Shown here one piece after another: positions 50,963 to 63,913 of a stretch of DNA of 64,000 nt. Source of the DNA: Cyanoderma ruficeps (lineage: Eukaryota; Chordata; Aves; Passeriformes; Timaliidae). Every line of letters begins with the position of its first letter. Positions within the stretch are counted from its first letter, which is position 1. The notes below the pieces were generated by a model. The model saw nothing but the letters and a program-made list of their open reading frames with translations, searched no databases and was not told where the DNA came from. The stretch lies in NCBI GenBank assembly GCA_008694505.1, contig VZDJ01007749.1:1284712-1348711 (forward strand), written 5' to 3'. Both the position numbers and the translations under genes were made by a program.

Positions 50963-53170
50963 GTAACGGGCTTTGAAATGACACATTTCTCTTATTCCAT
51001 ATGGAGAAACATCCAGCTCCAGGACAAGCACGGGCTGAGTGAACTCGCATGTAAATAGTAGGATTTTACACTGAAATGAAGAGACATTCTGCAATAAAAA
51101 GAAGATGGAAGAGGGAAAAGGAGAGAATTGTTAACGCTTCATTGTCATTTGCCATCTGGCTGAATCCAACAAAGAAGCTTTTAACACAAACCCAAATGTC
51201 TAAATTTAGTCAATAAAAGACAAAACTGAAGACCTCTTCAGCACTGAAACCAACTCTCACAGTTGCACATGAAAGAAGACACAAACTCCCATTTTATTGT
51301 GCCAGTGAACGCAGTAAAAATTGATCATTCCTAAAGTTTGCTAATGGACAGCATATATACATTTCCTTTATTTGAAACCAAAAAATGGAAAAGATAAAAT
51401 CTTTGTAAAGATAAAAAGGAAATAAGAGGAAAGTTTGTAAGTGTTCTTTTACAGTGGTTTTTTTCAGTTAGGCTTGTGGAAATATTTTCCATGCTCAGAC
51501 ATTTTATGCTGGCAAAAATGACCCAGAGGGAAAGCAGCACAGAGAGAAAGAATCAGATTTTTTTTCTCTAACATATTACTGCAATATCCTTAGGAAACAG
51601 CAAATAAAAACTCTTAGAAACAAATAAATTCTCTGAATCATTTGTATCTATTCTGTTGCAAGAAACCACGTCAACATATTATTCATGAACTTGAAAAGAT
51701 CCATCTTCAGCTATTTTGAGTGTTTTGCTGTCTCTATTTCTCTTTCAACACTTAACAGCTTTGCTCTGGAAGTAACACTTTCACTTTTAAATTTTGACAC
51801 CTTACAGTGTAGTTTTTTAAATGTGAAAAGTACAGTTTATCTAAATTTCCTTGTCACTTTAAGCTGAAAGATACCGAGAATTCAGCTAAAGGTGTTGGAA
51901 GCTGGGGGCTGGAGGCAGAATTTCTTCAAAGTTTGGGATTTTTTCATGAGAAAAAAATAGAATTTTTTCAGCATCCATATTCTAAAGGAACATTTTTTTT
52001 CCTCCCAATAAAAAGAATAAAAAAGAAGAGTTGTATTCAGGACAGTCCTAGTAATGAATTATTCCCTCTAATCTGCAGAAATACAGACAGCTTACCAGAA
52101 GTGAGATGTCAGGAATTGTATTTCTAATACATTGGAGCAAGATAACCTACTACATAAAACAACACTGCTGTTGAAGCAGCACTGCTAGAGATGGGAAATA
52201 GGTATTTCCCATTATTAGGAAAGAAAAAAAAAAGAAATAATATGCTCACTAACAAAGGCATCAGTAATGATTTCAGTATACTAGTACATGCTCTGGGAGT
52301 AAAAATTTAAAAATACATACTTAGAGTCCAACTCTGCCACTCTTTAACCAGGATGGGAAAAGGTTAATTTTAAATTGATCTTCATGCCAAGCAAGCATGT
52401 AAATACGTACTTGAAAAGAAATGTCCTTCATGGAGAAAAACACATGGAAGTGCACTACACACTAAATAACTAACAGGTAACTGCAAACTCATATTACCAC
52501 ACAGAACAAATTATCACATAAGTCCTATACCTCAACAAGACTTGTGATCAGATCATGTGGCAAGGTGAAAGAGATTCATGAACTACCCAACCACTAATAC
52601 CTCCTATAACCAAGAGTGTTTTCCTTCATAAAAACAGAACAGAATTACAGGTCTTACTGAGACAGACTGGGTAATCCTAATGGGCAACATCCACATGCAA
52701 CCTACCAATTGCTAATTGACTTCAATAGTACATGGAATGAGGTATTAAGAGAAAAATTTGAGAGACAGCATAAAGGGACAAAAGTCTTCCTTCCTTTTCC
52801 ACAAGACTGTCACAGACTGAGAAAAAAAATAAGTCAGTAATAGCTTTGAAGCAAACCTGCCTAGAGTTTCAAGAGAGCTTCCCCAAAAAAAGCCTTAGGC
52901 TTAATATCACAAACTTCATGCACTAACCAAATAATCATTGAACAATATGTTTTTTCACTCTAAAAGAAGACAAGGTACTGCAAAACTGCTCAAGACGTGG
53001 CTTAATCCTTCCAGTCTCAAATAACTACAACAAGTACAGCAAAGTCATATCACCTGATCTTTGTGACAGCAGAACAAATTAAGTAGAAACTAAGATTGTA
53101 TTAAAGACAGAAAGCCCAGCTTCAGAAACCCCTTAAGAGGGAGGGCAGAATGCCCACAGACTTCTGACAA
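50963..53170. other. AT-rich non-coding stretch
   Basis: Nothing recognisable beyond short A and T runs. Frames at 51331-51540, 51685-51867 and 51933-52127 look like chance. Confidence 0.55.
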
Positions 53171-53219
53171 AGCCTGCAACTAGAAACAACATTTGAACCA
53201 GCCTGCAACTAGAAACAAC
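53171..53219 (+). repeat. 20-base direct repeat, 29-base period
   Basis: AGCCTGCAACTAGAAACAAC occurs perfectly at 53171-53190 and again at 53200-53219, separated by nine bases (ATTTGAACC). It looks like a recent small tandem duplication of a 29-base unit. Nothing near it suggests function. Confidence 0.95.
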
Positions 53220-56200
53220 CGGGCACATGCGTGAAAAATAGAAAATTTTAGGTCATACTTTCTTTTCTTTGTAGTTGGGCACAAAACCACAGAAGAAGGG
53301 ACAATGATTAGGTATTTTCAAACAGGAATTAGAGTTAAAGTCACGGTACAAAGAAAGGTTGTGTGTCTTACATACAGATGTTTGTTAAATCAAACACAAA
53401 ATGTTGCTGAAATTCAGCCTTTCATTTTCTTCTGGGAGCAGATCACTGAAGGGAGAAAAGCTGCAGAATGTTTTATGTTTGCTTCAGCAAAAAGAAAAAG
53501 GAACTAACCACAGCCTACTGAACGCAGTATCAGAAGACTGTTAGAAAACATCCAAGTTCCTTTGACACTCTTTTGATTCCCCTACCTTATGGAGCATTTG
53601 TTATTTATGCAAATATTTCTGACAACTACCAGAACTTAAAATACTAATACATTCACATTAATGTATTACCACTAGGGGTAATTTGAACATGTCATAAGAC
53701 TGTCTTCATGTATATATTTGAATTTTAGAAGTGTTGCCATAATCAATATTTTATTGTTCTTTTTGGCATAGACTAGAAGAAAATAAAAAGAAATTCAACT
53801 GTAGTGGAAAAAGTTTTCAAATGTATTCTGCCTTATATTTTTATTTTTGATCAACTATACTCTTAACACATTTTACTTGGGGTTAATTTAATCTGCACAA
53901 ACTTTTGGCCCATAATTTCTGTTTATCAAAATGAAGATTCCATAAATCTCTTTTAGCAAAAGCAACACTGAGAACGTGTTTGGTCTATCACAAATAGATG
54001 TGTCTCAAAAATATAGATTTCATCTCTGATCATTCCATTTCCTGGAAAGCTTGAGTGCTTGAAAAGCTGAAAGTTTCCTTGTGTTATGTACAAAAACCCT
54101 TGAGAATGTAAACACTTTTCTAATGCAAATATATTTTAATATTACTGGGCACTTATAAGTAAGTGAAGCAATTATTCAAATCCTCAAGTTCTCCTCCATG
54201 ACAGATATAAATGCAAGTTTGCATGCAATAGCTGGCTTCTCAGGGGGAAAGAAAGATATTTTTTTCCACATTAAAACAATGGCAACTACACATTTTATCC
54301 AAAAATTGAATTGAAATTGCTAGCTTATTTTACTGAAGTAATAAAAAATCAAAATACAGTAGACTCTAGAGAACAGTCAGATATCCTAAAATCTACACTC
54401 AACACCACTGATGGTGAGCTCCATCTAGACACTCTTCTAAGAGCAATGGTGAGCTGATTTAACATCACACCCATTCAGATCTGCAGAGGAGGTCAGAGAC
54501 AGCAAATTGGAGAGACATCAGTCTTGAAGTCCTGAAAAATCAGTACAAAATTAACAGCCTGATGTTGGCAGCAACAACCCTATGTTGGTAGGTTGATAAT
54601 AACATTTTGTCAGATCAAAGTGTTTTGTGGATATATTTTTTCAGCACCAAATCATAATCTTTCCACTGATACTTAAGGTTTAGAAATTTCTCTTTCCTAT
54701 TACTGCAAATATATGCCACAGTATATTTTAAAAGTAGCCAGATCCCAGTTCACACTGATATTCCAAAAATATGCTATCTCTGCTGAATTCTGTTGTTTGA
54801 CCTCAATCCTGGAAAATTGTGCTAATAAAATTTTCACTGTAAACAGATACCAACTACTGCCAGGGAATCTAGCAAACAATAAATGAGGTCAAATATCCCA
54901 TGTTATTTCAGGTTTGGTCAGACTCGTAGAGGTCACAGCACCTGTTCTTCCATAATACAGATATTATTTTATACTCCATTTAAGGATTAATCAGGGTTTT
55001 CATTCTTACCCTTCCTAAACCTGTATTTTGAAGCAATTAGCCCCACAAAGCAGGTAATGAAGTCTGTAGACTTCATATCAGTAATTGTATCTACCTGGAA
55101 GTGTGAGGAGGCACTTTTTAGGAGCTTCCAAATGACAGTGCAGCTCTGCATAATGCCAGCAGAAAACTGTGCCTTCAAGGCAGTAATGATCCTGTCAGCA
55201 AGACAGGAAAGACATTTAAACTCTGCTAGAGCTAGAGGATGTAAAAGAGGACTGTGGAGAAAAAAAAAAAAGCCCTTAAACATAAGAGTTTTGGTTGTTA
55301 CTTGAGGATGAAAATGTGAAAGTTTTCTGCAAAGTATATTTATATAAAGGGTGATATTGCAAGTCTACAGGTGTAAGCAATAGCTGATGTTTCTTTAAAA
55401 GGTTTCGGACTGAAAAAGGCTGAAGTAACACTAAAACTAAAGCTAAGTGCTTCATGTAGTGTGCTTAAGAAAAAAACAGGAATAGAAGAAGGTTTAGCTT
55501 TTAGTGAACTTTTATGAAATTGAACATGTTAAATGACTGCCAGGTGCAATCTGCTGATCCAGAACCAGATGCAGAATGCGTTGGAGTTTTCTGTCAAGTT
55601 AATGGGCTTCAGATAAGACCCATGGGAGGTAGGGCCTGCAGTGTTGACATTTTCTGTCCACTGAATGCCAGAACTATCTACCATATTTTTTGTTCTTTGA
55701 ACCTGTTTTCCATCCTTAGCTCTTTGCTTCTATAATAAAATACATTTAGAACATCTCTGTACTAAGACTTGTACTGAGAACCATACACCATCCCCATATC
55801 CTGCCTAAACATCAGATTTACAGTAACAACAGAGTCACTTCTCACCCACGGAGGCACACAACCCATGAGAAAATGCATGGCTTTACTGAAATTTTGCAGA
55901 GACCACTGGGCTTGTTCTTCATGACTTAAAATACAGTTTCAAGAGAAAAAAGTGTGTTTGCTTGCAGCAGACTCCCTCCAAAAGATTAAACTTTGTCTCT
56001 TTGAGTGCCTCCAGGGACTTTGCAAATAACTGGCCTTCCAGTTTGTCAGCCAAGCTGAAATACTGGATACTCCCAGATATTGGATGCTGGCATCTATCTA
56101 GCCTTCAGCTCACAGACTCCACCACAAAAGATGTGCTAAATGAATTTTTTTTCAGGTGGATAGTCAAGCTTTCTGAGGATTCCTGTGTTTTGGATTGAAG

Positions 56201-56836
56201 AAGGAAAACAAAATGTCAGCTTGCAGAATACCTTTTAAATCCCATTATTTTTTCTGCTTGAACACCTTACTAGACCTGCCTTTCCTGGGAATTGCAAAAT
56301 AATTTCCTGGTGAATTTCTGCAGTGCCTTCCAAGCTTTTTTTTCTGTGGAGTAGATCCCCTCTAAATACACAAGACATCTCAAGAGACACTAATCCAAAG
56401 CAGGCTGTCAGTGTCTTTGTCATTCAATGAGTGTGGACAGTGGGCAGAGATCTTTCATCATATGGATGCTGATGATTGGCTGACATTTGGGAAGTGCCCG
56501 TGGGTAGGCCAAATTTAGTATTAAACATCCATGGCATGGCTTAAAAGAGGTTTATATGAGTCAGTACACTTTGATCTGTAAAAATCTGAACCTTTTTCTT
56601 TAGGAAAATCCCTTCTGAATGAATAAATTGGCCACATTTTGATCTAAGAATTGTGTAAATTGTCTTGTGTAGTCACACAAATGAAGAAATGTATGCATAG
56701 TGATAATATGGAGATGTGCCAGTTTTCTACAGAGCGCTATAATTATATTTGCTAGACTAGTAGGTAGTAGGGCACAGCAGAACTTCAAACATCTAACTCA
56801 TACTTGCAGTAAGTATCTGCTGGTTGGGTATGGGAT
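53220..56836. other. AT-rich non-coding stretch
   Basis: No gene is supported. Frames at 54987-55305 (both strands), 55514-55735, 55962-56198 and 56235-56423 have no domain or fitting splice sites. A GCA|GTAAGT donor-like site lies near 56808, without an acceptor that leaves an open frame. Confidence 0.55.
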
Positions 56837-56975
56837 GAGGTTTTGGGTTTTTTCTTTTTTGGAGGGCTGTGTTTGGCTTCTTTTTCTTTTATTTCAACAA
56901 GTGTCCCAGTCACTCTAACAAAAAAACCCAAAAACCCAACAACAACAACAAACCAAACCAAAAAACAACAAAAGA
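56837..56975. repeat. T/G tract facing an A/C tract
   Basis: A T/G-rich segment (GAGGTTTTGGGTTTTTTCTT) at about 56837-56863 is followed some 55 bases later by an A/C-rich segment at about 56918-56973. The two are partly complementary (GGGTTTTTT against AAAAAACCC), so they could pair as an imperfect inverted repeat. The 61-codon frame at 56843-57028 is a composition artefact. Confidence 0.75.
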
Positions 56976-59639
56976 GAAATACAAAACAAATAATTACTTC
57001 TACCTATAACTTGCAAAAGGCAGTGTGAAATCCAGAAGCTGTAGAAGATGGCACCTCTACCTGCATGACCACTGAAGGATTTTTAGTGGTACCTGTCCTG
57101 TCAGCATGTCATTTTTTCATTATAATGAACACTTCCTCCAAAATCTTTCCTGCTGTATCATTCTGCTTTCAGTCGCTCTGTGTGCTTGCATACTACCAAA
57201 ATGCTGAAGACCAAAGTTGACTCCTGTTAAAAATCACTGCAACTTAAGGTATTATTTCAATAAATATAGACAAGACCTAATGTGTTAAAAAACTTGAATT
57301 TCCACAAGCATATATAAGTTTTGACAGATTTCAACAAAAGTTAGAATTTCTGTCTAAAATCAAGGTACAAAATTACTGTTTCTAGATCATTTGTGGGAGT
57401 TCCTGCATATCTAGTTATCTTGCAGGATCTGCTTCTGTTTTTTTCACATTTTTCAAATTTCTATCTGGATGTAGAATAGAAAAAGTTACTAAATTTTCAT
57501 ATCACTGATGCCAAATAAAGAGAATGGAGAGTGTTGCCTGCCTTAACTTAGCACGTTTGTGGAAACTCAAAGCTTTGACAAACTTAAGTACCAATATGTG
57601 AATTTATGCTCATGTTGCATTACTCCTAAGTAATACAGGAATAATTTTACTAAGTAGCATTGGAAAGATGTAAAACATTCATATATAATTTATTCAACTG
57701 TTTATAAGGAAAGCCTGATGATAGAATAATTTTGAATAAATATTTTACTCATTGATTCAGCTAATTTATAAATAACAAACTTGACTTGTTAATATTTTAT
57801 TCAATGCAAAATGCCAAAATTCACTGGATACATTTTATGCAACATAATTCATATATATGTAATTGCATATCATTACTCCAGGATTCAAAAGAATATTTTT
57901 CTCTGCTGATACTGAATTATTAATGAATTAATATACGTTGGTTTTCTTTAGTTTTATTTTTAACCTAGTTGTCTGTGTTGGATAAGGGCTTTCACCTTTT
58001 TTAGTCACTTCTTACAAAGAAGTTTCTTATGCAACTATAAAGTCATGATTCCATAGTCAAAAATAATGGCAACTTTGTCCAGACCTTTCCCCTAAGTCAG
58101 AGAACAGCAAATGGAAATTAAAAGTTGGCAAACTCTTACCTAATGGTAAAAGTGTACTCTATTGTATGAACTATGACCAATAAAGTGTAAAAAAATAATT
58201 AAAAATTAAAAATATAGAGGAAAAAGTTTGGCCACTTGGTGTTGGGCCAGTCAGGGATTTAAGTATAGACAAAACATTGCAATGATGCAAACTTCCACCA
58301 AAATGAAAATAATAAAACTGTCAAAAAAGAAATGGGAGGAAGAAGTGCTAAGAAAATGCTTTCCATATCTGGATGTAGGTCTGATACGCCCTCATTCCAC
58401 AAGCTCAGAAAATATTTTCAATTGAAGATAGCTATAAAGCTTATGATATGGATAAATGTTAACAAACCAAATGGAGAATAATTCCAACAGCTGAGGATGT
58501 CTGATGCTAGGAAGATTGTAAAATAAATATTGAGAAAGTGTTGAAACCTCAACCACTTAATGAATGTTAATATTGTAGTAATTTTCACAACAAAGAAATA
58601 AGATGGCGCAATTAATCAGTAAAGGCTGACACGTTTCCAAAAGAACTACTATCAGCAAAATAATTCTGATTTCACCCTTCTGTGCTTGGGGAATTATTTT
58701 TTTAAGGCCCATATATATAAATATACATATGTGAGCTTTTGCATTTAATGTAGTGATACCCAGTATTTATTCATGTAAAAATATAGAAAGATGCAACATC
58801 AGTAGAAGACCTGAAATAAAAACCACCAAATAACTGACTAGTTCTCCATTGTGGTCGAGTGGAGTGACGGGACAGCTTCTACAAAGATTTCAAAGGGACT
58901 GAGACAATGTTTCTCACTATATAACATTTTCATGGATGTCCTGGGCAATGAAACATTGTCTATGCCAAAGATAAATGTCATTCACTTCACTTGGTATATA
59001 ACTTTTTTTTGGAGATCTGGAATGTGTTCATTAATCTATGGCCAAATATTATAAGTAGCTTTTTGATATTATGGGGGCTTTTCAAAACAAGTAGAGATTT
59101 TAAAAAGTGGTTATGTTCATTTTGACAAGATGCTTCAGCAAGAAGGTATGGCCATTAGCCCCACACTATTGAAACTTGTCCACCAAATGTGTCTTTTGAA
59201 ATCAGATTTTACCAAACACTAATCTTCATCTTTTATTTTGAGAAAGCTTTTAACAACTGCAAATATATCTTGCATTAAAAGATATTCTTACCCTGTAATC
59301 TATAGCCATAATATTGGATTCAGGCTTAAAAACATGAATTTAAAAAAAAAAAAATCAATTTTCCCTATTCAGGGGAGTTAAAACCTAGTTTAAATCAGAC
59401 AGAGGAACCTGGACCTGGGCTTTACTGGCCTCCTAGCAGTATCATCTCCTTTGCAGAATCAGTTCTGCAGAAATTTTAGCTTAAATGTTGGCACAGAAAA
59501 AATGTTCTAAAATACTGCAAGCTATTTGAAAATTAAATTGTCTTTCTACATTCATGCATATCTTAATAGCATTATTCATTTCGTATTCACATTAAACTCC
59601 ATCCTAATGCCTAAGCATTAAAGCCTCAGCTGCAGTTTC
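56976..59639. other. AT-rich non-coding stretch
   Basis: No gene is supported. It contains a TA-rich patch at 58710-58732 and an A run of about 13 at 59341-59354. Frames at 58228-58425 and 58851-59054 look like chance. Confidence 0.55.
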
Positions 59640-59900
59640 AGCTCTGTGGTACACAGCTAGGTGCTGGATATAGATCATGAAGAAAGTTTCCTGCCTCAAG
59701 GGGTGGGGAGGTCAAGACCTTTACCCTGCAAAGGCTCATTCAGAAGATTAGTTTCATTAGCTGTGAAAAGCGTGACAAAAACATGCAAGCCTGCCTCACT
59801 CATCCATCCCAAACTTTAGTTAAGGAAGCGGTCCCAATGATCTCAGTGGGGCTGCTCACGGAATATTATACATTTAAATGCCAGCATATGTATTTGAAAG
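59640..59900. repeat. probable ancient amniote repeat remnants
   Basis: Two parts resemble old interspersed repeats shared by sauropsids. The first (about 59655-59712: GCTAGGTGCTGGATA, then AAGTTTCCTGCCTCAAGGGG) recalls a repeat with GCTAGGTGCTGTACAAAC followed by CAGTCCCTGCCCCAAAGAGC. The second (about 59828-59915: CCCAATGATCTCAGTGGGGC, TGCTCACGGAAT, then GCATATGTATTTGAAAGATC) recalls one with TTGATTTCAGTGGGGCT, then a TACTCA word, then GCAGGATC. The identification is from memory and no family name is claimed. Confidence 0.4.
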
Positions 59901-60485
59901 ATCAAGGTCATGAGCATTTTGTTTCTTCCGTTTTCTGCTGCACATGATTTATGCTTTTCCTAATGGTGCACTGTCAGACAAGAAGTGCTGCAAGATGAAT
60001 TATTGTCCAAAGTGTTCATCTGGTCCCCCAGGTGTGTGGTGTACTATGAAATGCTGGCTTGGGATAATTCAACAGTCCATCCCTTACTGGCTTGTTTCTA
60101 GCCTGAAAAATGAGTTTGCATTGCTGCACTCAGATATTGCCACTATCCTTCCTCTGCCTGAATCTCTGACACATTGTTTTATACATTAATGGCCCAAATG
60201 GAAGGCCGGACACATGCAAAGAAACTTCTCTTCCAATGACAATTTTAAAAGTTTAGTGTTATAGATAGCATGACGCCATTTTGAATACTGTTTCTCTGAG
60301 TGCTAAGCCAAGGTCTGAGAGTTTTGCATAAAATCTGGTATTCCTGGATTTATTTCCCATCATATTTGCCACACATCATTATATTACTATGCTTAAAGTT
60401 TCTTTCTACTGTAACACTTTTTAACCAAAAGATTTGGGGAATAAACTTTCTTCAGATTACAAAATTTCTTAAAGGCTTATAAAAG
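59901..60485. other. AT-rich non-coding stretch
   Basis: No gene is supported. An 81-codon frame at 59944-60189 has several Cys (KKCCKMNYCPKCSS) that look vaguely like metal-binding spacing, but it has no start context, splice sites or recognised family. Confidence 0.5.
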
Positions 60486-60605
60486 CATATATTTATTATT
60501 TACTATGTTTATATAATATATATTATATACATTATATATAGTATTATATATTAAATAGTATATATTATATTTATTATAATTAACTATAATTAACTATTTA
60601 TTAGC
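60486..60605. repeat. TA-rich palindromic tract
   Basis: About 120 bases almost entirely of A and T, made of TATATAATATATATTATATA-type words with many overlapping palindromes. Two perfect 10-base tandem units (ATAATTAACT) lie at 60576-60595. It is cruciform- and slippage-prone and probably length-variable. Confidence 0.9.
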
Positions 60606-62894
60606 CTCATAAAAGGTAAACCCTGGAAATTAATGTTTGACTTTTACCTTAACCTCAAATTATCATCACGTTTNTTACCTAATTGGTAACCTTTACCTTC
60701 ACTATAGAATTTTCTAATGGAAGAGAAGTGCATGGGAAAAATGAAAAAAAAGGCCAAGATGCAATACAAAATATTGAGTGTTTTGACAGGTTTCTGCTCG
60801 TGGAGTGCTACTTCATACCTGAATTTTTCACCTGCATTCAAAGGAGAGAATTTTTTCTAGTGAAGACAGTTTGTGCCGTTTGTACGTGAAGTAACATCCA
60901 TTTTGACTTACAGATGTAAATAGTCAACTCGAGTTTGGGAATTTCTGAGCAAAAAAAGATTTCAGTTTAATGTTCCACTTCTGGGATTATGACAGTGAAA
61001 TCCCAAACCATATGTTCATATTATGTTATTTTAATACAAGTTTCTGAATTGACTTTTACTACACTACTTGTGTTTCATAAGAGATTAAAAAGAATGTATC
61101 ACTAAGCTAAAGTTTAAGAATCAGTGAGTAAATATCTACCAATATATATGCATGAATCTTTGAAATAATTATTAAAACTTATTTCCTATCAGTGAATTGA
61201 AACATCTGTTAGTATATGCTATTTGGAAGTAAGAAAAAACAAAGAAAAATAATCCAAACTTTTTCATCAGTCTCTGAAACCTGTGAAAATTTTGATTAGC
61301 AATTATTCACAGAGGTAAATTACTCAAGAGCTCCTTAAAATAAGCTGTCAACAGGAAAGGGATAGATATACTTGGCAGAATCATGAAATAGGGTGAAGAC
61401 TTAAAATTAGCAGTGCAATTTATCATTCAGATTATTAAGGATGAAACAGTGCAAACAAAACCTCATAAAATTTGGCAGGGAAAGAAAAGGAACAATATAA
61501 CTGTAGAAAAAAAATCACATGAGGTATTCTATCATATTTTCTGATGGTACTTGCCTAATTAAAAAAGAGAAAAATTCAGTCTTCTATGGTCTTAAGTAAA
61601 TAGAAGATTGAAAATTAGATGATCTACGTTACTGATATAAATAGTGTAGTACTGAAGTGATACGATTAAAACCACACATTCCTACACATACATAGCCTTT
61701 ATACACTGATACAGTTAGGTGCATTGCAGATATATTACCTGGGCAATTCTTCAGCACATGTAAGAAAAATTACTTTCATTACAGGACTTCAGTTTATTTA
61801 TAAGGTTCTTAATTAGAAATCGCTAAACCACCCCTCCAAAAAATGAAGCGGTTCATTTGTTTGCAAAAAGATTTTTCTCTCATCAGCTTTCTCATGGCAA
61901 ATATGACTGTGCAATGCCACACCTTATTTCTACAGACCTATTGTTGCCATCCCTGTCTCTCTGCCATTATTCTGAAAGGATACCAGGATGGGGAAACCAC
62001 ACCACATCCACCTGACAGCAGCACAGGTCCTTTCTACAGCCTCCAGCTTATCTTTAACTCAGGCAGCTCACCAAGGCAAACATATCATGTCCAAATTCTT
62101 TGTACTGCTTTCCACAGCCTGTTTCACTCACAGAATCAGCAGCAGGTGGTTTTCACTAGGAAATTCAATAAAATAGTGTCAGTAAGTGCTATAGGGCCCA
62201 CATACTCCACATCTTGTTCAGATTTTATACCAAAAGAGATTATTTCTTCATTTAATCTTGAAATTCTATTAATTCTCTAGTAGGTAGATCAAACTTTTAA
62301 TTAAAACTAAAATCATATATCAGCACAGCAATTTTTCACAGTAACTTTGGAGACAACCTCTTGTACAGTACAGAAAGCATTCAAATGTAAACACACCATG
62401 TTGATTCATCCTACTTCTAAAGATAGGATGAGAAATGGACAAACATTTCAAAACAAAAATAAATCTCTCACTTCCAGTATCAGCAGCAATAATTAAATAC
62501 GTCAATAACATTGCACGGGATGCACAGGCCAAAAAACACTACCCTCAGGAAAATAAACCTAGAGATAATCCAAACTACTGAAAACCCCTTACCTCCAGGA
62601 AATCAGCTACATAATAAATCTAAAATGATCTCTGGACCACTGTGTTCTGCAAAGAAGAAAATATTATGAAGAACGTAGCAGAAATATACCTGCTGGTAAT
62701 AAATTATTACCATCACTTGGCTATATACATTGTCTGTCTGCTGTGCCACTAAATCCGAAGTCTGGACAAGATAAACATAAACGACCAGAGAACATTACAG
62801 CTGAAGATATTTTACCTTACCTTGCAAAAGGGGTGTTTATTAATATTGATATTTACAGACAAAAATTAATTATCTTTTAATTAATCACACAACC
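60606..62894. other. AT-rich non-coding stretch with one N
   Basis: No gene is supported. An ambiguous base lies at 60674. The 145-codon plus-strand frame at 61843-62280 is the longest in the window; it is rich in Ser, His, Leu and Cys, has no recognisable domain, and has no fitting splice sites. The minus-strand frame 62320-62532 looks like chance. Confidence 0.55.
60674..60674. other. single ambiguous base
   Basis: One N inside a T-rich stretch; the minus-strand frame 60644-60841 reads through it and is not supported. Confidence 0.99.
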
Positions 62895-63060
62895 AGAGAG
62901 CTTCGGATTCTAAGAGGCCTCAAAGATCACATCATTCCAGCTTCCATGACATGGGCAGGGACACCTTCTACTGGTTATTCAGAGCTCCATTCAACCCAGT
63001 CTTGAACATTTCCAGGCATCAGGCATCCAAAGCTTCTCTGGGCAACCTGTTCTATAATAA
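62895..63060 (-). mobile_element. CR1 LINE fragment, 3' end, antisense
   Basis: Read on the minus strand, the segment gives ACAGGTTGCCCAGAGAAGCT, then TTGGATGCC, GGAAATGTTCAAGACTGGGT, AAGGTGTCCCTGCCCATG and GATCTTTGAGGCC, ending in TCTTAGAATCCGA in place of the terminal octamers. This order is the standard avian CR1 3' UTR, close to the copy at 2882-3072. It is 5' truncated near 63060, or possibly extends further in a decayed form to about 63160. No coding part remains. Confidence 0.9.
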
Positions 63061-63880
63061 TAATATTAAGTGTTTTAAGTGGCCTTCTAAAGTCAGAATA
63101 GCACCTGATTATAATGGACATTTTCTTTCTGTGTTCAAGAGCTTGTAATTGGTTCTTGGGCACTCCAATTCATGTAGAGACACATTGCAGATTCTAGTCA
63201 GGCATTTAATGACATGTTTTCCCATACAACATTTATTAACTTTCTATTTAATAGTTTATAACTGGAAGCATCATTTATGAATACTTTAACTATGCTGCTA
63301 TGTTTGTTGACAGCCACAGGAATTTTTAACAGACACAATCAATTGCTGCAGTTAAAACCCCCTGCATATATATTTCCAAGACTAGTGTGAATGTATGTAC
63401 ACACATATGTACGTATGAGTCAACTAAACATTTCTGCAGGAAAATGTGCTATAATTTTCTGGAAAAGGGTGTAGGCATAATGCTAACTAAATTTTAACCG
63501 GAAAAGTAGATATATTGTTGAATTCAGTGTAGACAGAACAAATGAAATGGCTAATATTAGGATTTTGTAACACTGTCTATCAATGTAAATTATTCATATT
63601 AGTTGAGATTTTGGCAAGCTTTTATGACTCAGGATGAAATTTTGCTAAGGCAGCTAGTCAATGTGTCACAAAGAAATATGTGATCTTTCACCAAGCTAAA
63701 GAATCACAAAAATCAAGCACTCTGCCTTGAAATTTCAAGTGAGCTTTGGGTCACTGGTACCACTTATTACCAAAGAAGAGTCACACAACACGAAGGACCC
63801 ACACTAACCAAACTGCACAGCCCCTGACAATTTTGGGTCTTTTTTTGCCTTAACAGACACATGCATCTTCATAAGCTCCT
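63061..63880. other. AT-rich non-coding stretch
   Basis: No gene is supported. It contains a weak alternating purine-pyrimidine patch near 63390-63420 (GTATGTACACACATATGTAC). Confidence 0.55.
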
Positions 63881-63913
63881 ATAATAATAATAACCATAAC
63901 AATAATAATAATA
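63881..63913 (+). repeat. (AAT)n microsatellite
   Basis: ATAATAATAATAA, an interruption (CCATAAC), then AATAATAATAATA. An imperfect trinucleotide repeat. Confidence 0.9.

Noticed and set aside
59944..60189. Cys-rich peptide (KKCCKMNYCPKCSS) suggesting a zinc ribbon
   Set aside because: Spacing does not match a known zinc ribbon, and there is no second Cys pair at the right distance or any exon signal.
61843..62280. 145-codon plus-strand open frame, the longest in the window
   Set aside because: No recognisable domain, skewed Ser/His/Leu/Cys composition, no fitting splice sites and no promoter context. Length alone is not enough in 64 kb of six-frame sequence.
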